The position numbers and the translations under genes are program-made. Below, piece after piece: positions 1 to 10,900 of a stretch of DNA of 64,000 nucleotides. Origin of the DNA: Isoperla grammatica (Eukaryota; Arthropoda; Insecta; Plecoptera; Perlodidae); NCBI GenBank assembly GCA_945910005.1, contig OX246738.1:27567303-27631302 (forward strand). Direction: 5' to 3'. Every line of letters begins with the position of its first letter. The stretch's first letter is position 1. The notes under the pieces were generated by a model. That model did no database searches. It was given only the letters and a program-made list of their open reading frames with translations, and was not told the origin of the DNA.

Positions 1-1476
1 GGTAGTTAGGAGCTTTTTTTTTACTAGGATTATCATTTGTGGGTGATGAGCAAAATATTACTTTTAGATAGAAGATAAGGTAAAATCTTTGCCACCCTTC
101 AAAAGTCACTTGTAATTTGAGAGCTGGCAAGTACAATTTTTGAGGGTTGGTACTAATTAAAATTAGGCTATCCTAACACAAAAGTTGAGGTGCAGTTGCC
201 ATTAGAGCCCATGTCAAGGACACAAGGTTCTAAATCAAAATCAAGTCTCAGAAGTGCAGTATCATACCACGGAAACAACCATCCTGCCTACCAGGGGTTG
301 AAATTAACAATTGCCCCAGGCTAGTGAAAATTTGCTCGGGCTAGAACATATCTAATTTCATTAGCCTGACGGGCGAGTGGGGCCAGATGTGTATTCAATT
401 CAAGTCAACGAATATATACTAATTTTCCCAAGATGTTTCCATATATATCCAGAGTATATCAGTGTACATCTATCCCATTTAGTATGTACACAAAATAAAA
501 ATATCTTCATTTAGGAATCGTCCTGTTGAAAAATGATTGTGGTCACCCCCTAGTCCTTAGTCCCCCACACCCACACGTCAAACCCGGCGAATATTGTGAC
601 TAAAAACATGCACGTAGGATCGTTTTACATCAACAACCTATCTGATTGCAGGCGATGAAAAATGCTCTCAGGCTACAGGGGTATTCTTGCCACTAGCCCA
701 AAGAGCTACCGCCAAAAAAAGTTAATTTAGAGTTTTTGACCCCTGCTGCCTACTGTATTCAATATTCATACATAGTACCAAACACCAATCTAGGCCTGTT
801 TAATGACTCTAGACTTCCATTTATTCTTAGTTCTTAGTCTTACCCAATATTTGAACCTGGCAGCCCTCCCACATATATGACTTCTTCCTGAGGATGATGT
901 GTTGACTTGCTCACTATGCTTTTCAATTTCATATAACTTTGTATGTGTATGCATTTATTCACTGAAAATAAACTATTCGTGGAGAAATGTGTGCTAGCTT
1001 TTGAGTTTTGAGCATAGCATGTAAAATAATTCTAAACAAAGCAGAAAGTTAAATAATACTTTGATGTTTTTGTCCACTCAGCAAACCATGATTTCTGTAT
1101 GTATTGATGTTATCACTAACAAAATATGTGTTACCTGTGCACAAAATTATTTGACATGTAGTCAACAGAATCCCTTTTGAAGATGTAGTCATTAACTATT
1201 TAAAATGAGTGATGAATCAGACCACAGGAAACCTATTGTCAAGGGTGACCTTTGGAACCAGCGAGCAAACTAGCACACATAACTTACAATGCAACCACAT
1301 GCACACACATATGCACTACTTCTTTAGATGCCATACTCTTATCCCTGCACAAACCCACTACTGTAGTCGTCCACTCGCATCATGTAATTTTGTACTCGCA
1401 ACAAGGGTGCGTGATGTAGCTGGGGTCAGGGGCAAAGCCTCTACTGCCAGAGAAGTGAATGATTTGAAGTCTATGT
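1..1476. other. no gene recognised; probable intron or STAT downstream region
   Basis: I see no exon-like coding stretch with splice sites in this segment on either strand. Short open frames are not conserved-looking. The STAT gene continues in this direction, so this is probably intron, but no further STAT exon is visible here. Confidence 0.4.
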
Positions 1477-1478
1477 TA

Positions 1479-2150
1479 TAGTCTTCGCCATTTGGTGATA
1501 GCTGGCGGAAAAGTCTTTGATTCTAAATCCTCTTGTAACTGTAGCCTACCCACGATTTAACGGATAATTGAGCGGTGACAGGAATACTCGAAAAATTTAA
1601 CCCATTTGTTTGTATATCCACATTTTTAAGAAAACATATATTTTTCTTTTTGGTCATCCTGAACTCATAATGCTATACAGAGAGAGACATGGGTAGAAGA
1701 GAATAAGTTCAATGAGGCATAATGATCTTGACATGGGGTTCCAATAGCGAATACTACCCTTCTCTTTCTTTCTTGTTCTTTCTCTGTCGACCTTCCCATT
1801 ATCCTTGGAGTGCAGTTTTGTGTTAGGACCTTTGAATAGGAATTGTGTTGCATGTTAGAAAGGAAGTAGCTAATGGACGATTCGGGGAAGGATGTACAAA
1901 ATATGTAAACAATCCCTTGAAATGTACAGATATCGCGACCTAAATGTCATAGTCATTCCAACACACCTCATTTTCATTTCCTTTCGTTTCAGCGCTCAGA
2001 CAGTAAATCGTTCTTCATTATCCACATCACCCGGTAGCGAGCGGTTTCTTGTCACTGTCAACTTAAAACCCACAATAGCGGAACACTTGTAGTGGTCAAC
2101 CCCCTACTGACAGCCAAAAGCCGGTAGCTATCACCAAATGGCGAAGACTA
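1479..2150. mobile_element. non-autonomous DNA transposon (MITE) with TA flanks
   Basis: The left end reads TAGTCTTCGCCATTTGGTGA and the right end is its reverse complement, ending at 2150. The inverted repeat is about 25 bp and each end is flanked by TA, as expected of a Tc1/mariner-like or other TA-targeting element. No transposase frame is visible, so it is non-autonomous. Confidence 0.6.
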
Positions 2151-2518
2151 TACCCACCTTATAGGCCTGCAACTTTAAGATAATAGGCTTATTTATGCGT
2201 GCACACAGCTAGGTCTAGAAAATGTATTGGAAAAAATATGGCACATCTTCCAATAGCCTACAGTGAAACCTCTATGTATTGTTTTTTTAACGTCTGCCTT
2301 TCCCGCATACATAGTTTATATTGAATACTCATGCCAAATATGCCGTGCATAAACAATGTTAATTTATATCACATGCATCGGTTCACGTTATCATTTTGCA
2401 CAAGGATCGCATTATTTTTCCAGTTCTGGTCCTTATTTATCGGAAAGTACATTCAGGAATCATAACACCGTATGCAAACACCACTAGGCCTACATATGAG
2501 TGATGTGAAACTTTAAGT

Positions 2519-3115
2519 TAGGGATGTCAACGGGTACCCGTTACCCGCCCGGTACACACGGGTACGGTTCCAACTTTTCAATACACGTTACCCGGTACTA
2601 CCCGTTCCCTTCTTCTGTTAAAAACGAAATTAATTCAACATTGCGATATTTCCCTACTGGCGTCTTTGTGCGAGCGTACGAGCCGCTCTTTTCAATTTGC
2701 CAGCATTTAACTTGACCCCCCCCCCCCCTCAACAGCGCCGCTGACGAATGAGACGTAAAGCCCAATTAGTATCATCTTCTGTAGGCCCCCGTCTCCCGGC
2801 TTCCGTCGTAGCTTTACCGCGATCATGTTCTCGTGTTCGAGCACAAACTATGACGTCATCGCTTGACGCGGCCGACCACCGCCTACCGTAGCAGAGACGC
2901 AAGCTTTGAAGCTTTGTTGAATATTTCCGCGATCGTTTTGCATCGAAGACAATGCAACCTGATACCGTTTAACAATATAATGTCTCTCTTTGCAAATCAT
3001 TTGACACCCATGACGATAAAACGCGTATTTAGTTTTATTTACTACCCGGGTAGCCTAGTCCGGGTACGGCACGAGGGTACCCGGGTACAACTATTTCCGG
3101 GTATTGACATCCCTA
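2519..3115. mobile_element. hAT-type non-autonomous element (597 bp)
   Basis: The termini are TAGGGATGTCAACGGGTA and a near inverted copy ending in CATCCCTA. An exact 8-bp target-site duplication, CTTTAAGT, flanks it at 2511-2518 and 3116-3123. The 8-bp duplication and TAGGG-type ends are hallmarks of the hAT superfamily. The interior has no intact transposase. Ends resemble, but are not identical to, the family at 15281, 23145 and 41959. Confidence 0.85.
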
Positions 3116-3224
3116 CTTTAAGTCTTAAAATTTATCTCAATCAATCGGTTTTTTGTAATCTACAGTCCCCGCAAAAACGATGCATACCGGTATATGCATC
3201 CTGAGCTTACATGTCCCAACCCGG

Positions 3225-3590
3225 CCGAAGAGACATAATGTTATGTTTCAGGTATCCGCCTGGCACACTGACATTGAGAGACGCTCCCTATTCTCCCGTC
3301 TGCCCTCCCTGTACAATGCCATATCCCAAGCAGTCGAGATTGCGTCGGACCTCAATCGTTTCCGTCAAGCAATCTCCCCCCTCCTCCCGGTCACCAAGAT
3401 GTAATTTGAGTGATGTTTCTTTATGTGTTGTGTTGTGTCTGACTATCAACTTGTGTTGTATTATAGCCCAGTGTTATTTAATTTGTGTATTGTATTGTTA
3501 TTGACTGTTTCTGTTATGTTTCTCATGTTTGTGCCTAATGGCAGTATAGGCCCTATGCTGTATGTAAACATTCTTTATTCTTTATCTATT
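3225..3590 (+). mobile_element. 5'-truncated LINE 3' end
   Basis: An open stretch ending at a stop near 3404 encodes LFSRLPSLYNAISQAVEIAS followed by LNRFRQAI, which resembles the C-terminal tail of LINE reverse-transcriptase polyproteins. An untranslated T/G-rich stretch follows and then an AATA microsatellite, a common LINE 3' tail. It sits in the STAT intron, ending about 80 bp from the exon at 3779. Class assignment rests on the tail pattern only. Confidence 0.5.
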
Positions 3591-3615
3591 ATTTATTAAT
3601 AAATTAATTAATTAA

Positions 3616-3670
<55 letters not shown>

Positions 3671-3700
3671 AAAAAAAAATAAATAAATAAATAAATAAAT
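3591..3700. repeat. (AATA)n microsatellite
   Basis: About 110 bp of AATA units with one A-rich interruption, directly after the LINE 3' end, so probably grown from its tail. Confidence 0.9.
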
Positions 3701-3778
3701 GTTTCACTGTAGGCCTATTACACCAAACCTAAATTTCATAGTTACATACATATTAAATTCACTAGACATCTTACTCAC

Positions 3779-4012
3779 TCTGAACATATTAGCAGCCTCA
3801 ATGAGTTTGAGTTTGGTCAGGAAGAGGTCTTCTGTTGTCATTGTGTTGGCCTTCGCTTCTAGTTCTCCAATTAGCGATGAAACGAGTCCTGTAACGTACT
3901 GTTCGTGCTGAGGGTTTTCCGGATCAATATCCGACCACATCTTTTCTTCAATCCATGCAGCGAGGAAATGTCGCACTTCAATTGGAAAGTGCTCCCCGTA
4001 AACTGCTCGCAC
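3779..4012 (-). CDS. STAT: STAT N-terminal domain exon (78 codons)
   Basis: The acceptor AG lies at 4014-4013 and the donor GTGAGTAAG at 3778-3770. The exon is 234 bp, phase 0 at both ends. It encodes YGEHFPIEVRHFLAAWIEE and continues through DLFLTKLKLIEAANMFR. The block YG(E/Q)HFPIEVRH is a signature of the STAT5/6-type N-domain. The reading frame is intact. Confidence 0.95.
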
Positions 4013-5137
4013 CTAAGTTGAATAAAAACTACATTACAACAATGTTCAGGGGTTCCATAATAAGTTGTAGCCAGCTATTCCATGGCACTTGAGTTGGATG
4101 TTAACTTAAAATAAAAAAACAAATCAGCAAAGCAAGTTATCACTTGCTATTGCCTGATTAGGCCTATATAACTATCAGCCAATAGCAAGTAGGCCTAGAC
4201 TTAGATATCACTGAAAGTGAGTATGTCACCATGACAATTTTGAAGAATAGCCTCCCATGAATTGACACTACACTACCTAATCAAAGTGGACACAAATACT
4301 TGTTAACTTCATGGTTTTGATGCCATCATTATAAAATGTTTAAGGTAGGCCTAGCCGCCTAGGTGGGAATCACCAAAGCAAACTGACAATGTAGGCCTAC
4401 TACCACATTTTCAAAATTACATAATTTCAATCTCAAAACTCCCCAAGTAAACAACTCTCATACCATTAATGCTCGATAAGTGTGTCGTTTCTACACCTTT
4501 CAGGAATTGTAAACGTGTACATGCCATGAATATTTGTACACGTATATTTTTGCGCGGGCGTTTACACGTTTAAACATCTACAAGACTCAGCCCTAATCCT
4601 GATGTAAAATATAGATTTGCATTATCTTGATCGATTTAACAATCAAATTCCATGTCGAAAGGACCACAAGTCGCAATTTGAAGACCTATGCTTTAAAGTT
4701 TGACAGTGTGCTTCTGCCACAACACCAGATGTCTAAACAAGGTCTAAAAGGACTGACTGCTACATTGATTTCTACACAATTTGTATGAAATAGGCAGTGG
4801 GATCATAGTAGGAATGAGAGAGATACCTGTCGTGATTGGCTCGTCATAAGAATTAACCCCTTACGCCTTACACCAGATGCCTTACGACACGTTGTGACCA
4901 GTTGTATTGAAACATACTTATTGCAATATTAAACCATCCCAAGACTTGTCTTACATCTTAAACCTTACAACTGATTGTGAATGGCACTTTAGCAGTTTAA
5001 CAATACTACCTCGTAACAGTTTTGGCAGGTGAATAGCCTAATATGAGAGAATTGATAATGCCATCTTTTTTTAACTTAGATGTCAATTGAGTTACCAACT
5101 GGCAAGGGGGGAGAGGGGGGGGAGGGGGGAGGGGGAG

Positions 5138-5202
<65 letters not shown>

Positions 5203-7902
5203 GTCCCGGCAGAGCTGCTATCTTTTATTTCTGCTTTTTGTTTGCTACCCATTTAGAAAGGTTCCAAAACTAAATATTCAAGAACTAGGCCTATACACTA
5301 TAGGGGGGGGGGGGGCCTATACACTAAATGGGTAATTCCACGGGCTTGAATATATACAAAGTTTTTATTTTGCTTGGTCAACCTTTCCGTTCATCCACCT
5401 GACAGTAACAATACACAGTTGTGCATGCACGCATAATGGACCGTAGACAGATGAGCTTACCCATTTCATTCAACTATGAATACATGGTTCAATACAATGA
5501 CCCAACATTGGTTTCTGGAATAAGCTTTGCTTACGGTTCGGTTAATTCGGTTAGTTGTTTCATTGATGGGGCATTTTGGACACTTGACATGGTTCGCAGA
5601 AAGAAATCTTTGACTACCCAAGTCTTTGTCAACAAGAGTAGGCGCCTGGCCTCCTATCGTGTCAAATTTCGACGGTTTCTGTATAATAACCAAGAATCTC
5701 AGAAGAGTGTTTAGGATAGGTGGGCAGTTCTTTATCAACTGTCCTTTGAGGTAGTCGTGCTTGTGTGCCATGGATTCGTGGTTCGGTGAAACGAAAACGG
5801 TTGGTGATGACAGTAGTGAAACAACAGTTCCACATTTAAAAACGGTTTCTGTATCAGAGTGTGACAGTAAAAAACATTGTTCTTCAAAGAAAAAGTTAAT
5901 AAGCAAGTACGATCAGCAATATCTTTTAAAAAAATCGGTTTTAATATGTCGTCCGAAGACGACATGCGCCTAAAACTGTCAACAATACTGCCAGACATTC
6001 TCAGCTTGTGTGTTACACGTCAAGCTCATCCCTCTCACTAGTTGCCAGTACATAAAGGTAAGCTTAGCCTATATATATTCAAAACATTACTTTACAAATG
6101 TCCAACGTGAAGGATGAAAATGTATAAATTGTTGGGGGGGGGGGGGGGGCTTAGGTGTTACAATCACTCATCATTGTTCTCTAAATTGGGTTTAAACTCC
6201 AAAATGTGTTCACGTCAATGTTCTAGAGGTGTATATAACCACATTTAAATTGATGTTCGAAAAAGAACCATTTGTTTGACAGCGAATTGAACAGCCTGTG
6301 CTGGTCCGCGCTGAAAGTGGTCCGCGGAATGCAATAGTTTGGGAACCACTGGTCTAGACTACAATTACTTGATGTACGGGATGATGGCCGCCAACAATAC
6401 CCGTGACGTCACGTCAATATAAAGAATAGCGATAGTTACAAATACAAAAATAGTCACTCCACAGTGTTTTGATTCGGACAAACATTGAATGTGCGCCAAT
6501 CAAAGAAATACATAACAATGAAACTTGCTAGCAACCGATTGTTTGTCCAATCTGTGTCGTCACAGCCCCCTTATTCGTTACAAACGCTATTAATTTTACC
6601 TGTTGCAGTGCATCGCCCTGGAGCTGCTGAGCCTTTGTCCAGAGAGACATCGGGTTGAGGTCCTCCCCTCCACAGCCTGAAATACCATAACAAGTTGATG
6701 ATTAGTTGTAGTAGTATTTGTTTTCTGTTGTTTGTATGAAATTCACATCATGTGCTGTCACTTGGTGACAACACATGATGTGAATAAGCGAACGATTTTT
6801 GTTGTTGAACCAAGCACTTAGTTTATTAGCTTAATGCCCGATTCCACCAAGTGCTAAACTTAAGTTTAAAAATTTTAAACGTCGTTTAGATCGAAAATGC
6901 ATTACACCACAACTAAACTCGAGTTTATCTCGAGTTTAAAATAAACCCCACCTCCGGTCCGGTTTAGATCTTTAACTACGACTCACCGCCAACACGATGC
7001 TCAAAGTTTCTAATTTTCAAATATAACAAGCCGTGATACTTATGTTTTGATTTCGTCATTGCCTGTCAGTGTGTGTGCGACAAAGTTGGTTATGTTGATG
7101 TGTCTGCCTTTTGTCATCGTTCTATTTTGTATGCTAACCCTATAATGGCAGGCTACACGTCTGATGTGGTGTTTCATAGGCTATATGCCAGCCTAGACCT
7201 AGACCCTAGCCCTTGCCCAACCTACCCAAGGCCTTGGCCCTGGCCCTTGCTAATAGGCTAAGCGTTCAGTTCACCGGCAACGCAATTCTCTCCCATATTT
7301 CCTCCTTCTCTTTCCACGAAACAGAATCGTTTTTTTTATTTTCAATTATTCCATGGTATTGCTCAACAATTTGTAATAACATATTTTGGCACTTTCGGAG
7401 TAATTACTCCCACGCGAACGTTGTTGCTTTTTCTCCATCTTTCTTCAGGTTATATTTGGCCAAGCTCCTCACCGCTACAGTCCGCCATGAAAATGAATCA
7501 CGTGATTGGAACAACCAATCACAGACATCCTTACAAAATAAACTTGGCATAGCTAACTGAAGGAGAATAAAACGTGGTGGAATCGGCCATGTTTTGAACT
7601 TAAGTTTAAAAATAAGCTTAGCTTCGTTAAACTCGAGTTTAAATCCATTTGGTGGAATCGGGCATAAGATACATGAAGTATAATAGGCCTTATGCAAGTA
7701 ATAATTAAACAAACAAATTTGAAATAGGTTTAATATTAAATATATATATATCGAAACGTCCAGAAGTTTTTGTGTTGTGTTTTTTGTTTTGTTTTGTGTC
7801 ATCTACGCTACGCAGCCTGCCAAATGGTTTCAGGTAAGCTGTTGGCTCCTATCCTTCTTTCCCTCTCACACATGTACTAGCCTTTAGGCCTGTTCTATAT
7901 TT

Positions 7903-7955
<53 letters not shown>

Positions 7956-10900
7956 TGACCCCGTTTCCAACATTAATTATCGGGTAGGGGGGAGTAGCAA
8001 AGTACTCCATGTCTTGGGCTAATGTCTTTGTTGCCGGCTAGCCAGGCCTGACACAACCACTTCCTCGATCACTTCTTCCGTTACTAGAGGGCTAAATATA
8101 ATATTAAATATAATATTGAACTAAATTAATATTTATTTGTTTGATAATAATATCAGAAATGTGTAGAAGACAATACAGTGAGAAGGCAGATGAAGGAGAA
8201 GAAAAAGAGGGCACAGTTACAAAGGAGGAAGTAAACCAAGCAATACAAAAAAAATGAAAAATGACAAGTACCCAGGAGCTGACGAGTTCTCTATTGAAAT
8301 GATTAAAGCACTGGAGTCAACTGGATGTACAGGATTGTGAAAGCAGCATGGAAACAGAAGAAAGTTCCAAATGATTTGCTAAGAGGTGCAATAGTGCATA
8401 TATTTAAAAAGGGTGACCAGAAAGAATGTAATAACTACCGGAGAATCACCCTACAAAGGCAGGGACGCAGGGAGCAAAAATTTATGAGAGTTATTGAAAG
8501 AAAAGTATGCAAAATAGTGGAGCCAAAGCTGAGAGAAGAATATGGATTCAGAAGCGGAAGGTCCACAATCGACCTGATTTTTGCTAACGACAAATCATGG
8601 AGAAATGGTGGAAAGAAGGAAAGACTTTGTAGGCTACATAGTTTTCCTGGACTTGGAAAAAGCATATGACCACCTGCCAGGGAGAAAGTACGGACATGCC
8701 TGAAACGGAAGAGGGACTAGAGACCAAGACAATGATATATGCGGACGACATCGTGGAATTGGGAGACAGTGCTGAAGAAGTGCAACACAAGGTGGATAAA
8801 TGAAATGTGATATGAGAATTTGGTACGGAGATTAGCAAGTGTGAAAAGCGAGTCATTAGTGATACAAAGAAGGATAGTCCCCAAGACTTAAAAGGAGGAT
8901 CACATTGAGGGGAGTGCAACTGCAGGAAAAGGAAAAATGCCAATATCTAGGAAATGTGGTGACAAGTGAAGCAAAGATATGGAATGAGGTATGAGAATTT
9001 GGTACGGAGATTAGCAAGTGTGAAAAGCGAGTCTTTAGTGATACAAAGAAGGATAAAGTCCCCAAGACTTAAAAAGAGGATCACATTGAGGGGAGTGCAA
9101 CTGCAGGAAAAGGAAAAATCCCAATATCTAGGAAGTGTGGTGACAAGTGAAGCAAAGATATGGAATGAGGTAAAGCAAAGAGTGGGACTGGCAGAAAAGT
9201 TCTACCAAAAGGTCAGGAAGCTGGTTTGGAATGAGCATTTCCCTAAAAGATGCAAAATGCTGCTGTATAAGCAATACTACCTACCAACATTAACATATAG
9301 CGTTGTGACATGGCCGATGGAATGGAAAGAAGAAAGTGCACTACAGGCAGCTGAGATGAAATTCATCCGCGGAGTGCCAGAAGATACAACGTAAGGTGAT
9401 AAGGAAGACAGTGGGAGTTGAGAGCCTGAAGTTCATGATGGGCAAGGACTGATTACCATGGTATGGACACATGAGAAGTATGGAGAAAAATGGAATCCCA
9501 AGGCAAGCCTTTGAGTCTGTGACTGAGAGAAGAAGAGTGGTTAAAACCTAGAGATAGAATGGCAGGACCAGGTAGGCCTACAAGCAGATGTGGAGGAGAG
9601 AGGAGAGGAGTGGTCAGTGGTAGAGGATAGAGAAAAGTGGTGGGAGGACAGGAAAAAGTGGTGGGAGTTGGTGGAACGGCCAGAAAAAGTCATTTACAAA
9701 GAGAACGAAGTTGAAGAAAATGATAATATGTCGAATTTGGCATGCTGATACTACTTCCTGGGATGCCCAAGATCAATGGTGGAAATAACCCTTTACCTAA
9801 CCAAATGATGTTGGAATAAAGAGTAGCGATATATATAGGCCTATATAATAGTAATAATAATAATAATAAATATATATAGCCCTACATAAGTCGACGTTAA
9901 GTCTTGAATGAGAAGGACATGATATAGGCACTCGTGATCATGCCAGATGTAATTCGGGAAAAACGTCGAGCAATGGATGACAGACTTTGGTTCTCACCAG
10001 TATAAGCCTACATAAGGGGCGGTGTCACAAGTGGCAACTTTGTCGACGATTTAAATAGCTTTTATTATGGTTTAAATGCAGTTATAGTATGACTTGACAA
10101 TATCACGTTTTAGGTCTAGCCTGTAGGCCTATCTACATTATGCAACTTTCTATACACAGATAAGTTTAATAGTTTATGAATTAGAGCCTATTGAGAAGAG
10201 CACGGTTGAATGAAATTATGAGGAAATCCATTGAAAAATCAACTTGAAGGTTTTAATTTATTTAAAGAAAATTTCTTGACGGATTTAAATAATATTTCGT
10301 GCAATTATTAGCAACATCGAGAAATAATATACACAAATTCTAAGGTTGTAACTTAAACCGCCATATTGAAAAAAAATCGAGTTTATTATAGGCCCTAAAG
10401 ATATTTTTATTTTTTTTTATAATGATATAATATGTAGATGATATAGGCCTAGTCATGTGTGGCAAGATATTAGAACAAGTACAAGAAGAACTGGATAAGT
10501 GGAGCAAGGCAACAGAAACATTTTGTATGCAAATCAGCCAAGAGAAGAGCGAACTGGTAACCATGACAAAGAGACGCATACCCGGAGATGGCAAACTTTT
10601 ACTGCTGGGGACAAAGAGTTGACCACAAAAGAATCTTTTAATTATCTAGGAAGTATGATATCTTAAATTGCAACAATAGATGCAGCAGTTTTAAGAAGAA
10701 CTACATTGGCAGAAAGCTTCTACCAGTCTGTCAGGAAGCTACTTTGGAAAGATGAAATCCCAAGACAATGCAAACTTCTTATATACAAACTAGGCCTATA
10801 CTTTCTACCAATGCAACACACACACATATGCCACAGTTACATGGACCATGGGATTCAAAGCGGAAAATCGAATAGTGGCAGCAGAAATGAAGTTCTTGAG

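Noticed and set aside
9573..9580. TAGGCCTA in LINE copy 1 at codons for G-R-P
   Set aside because: The GRP tripeptide is conserved in this LINE tail (copy 2 has VGRPRDKW), so the octamer here is probably coincidental coding sequence, not an insertion.
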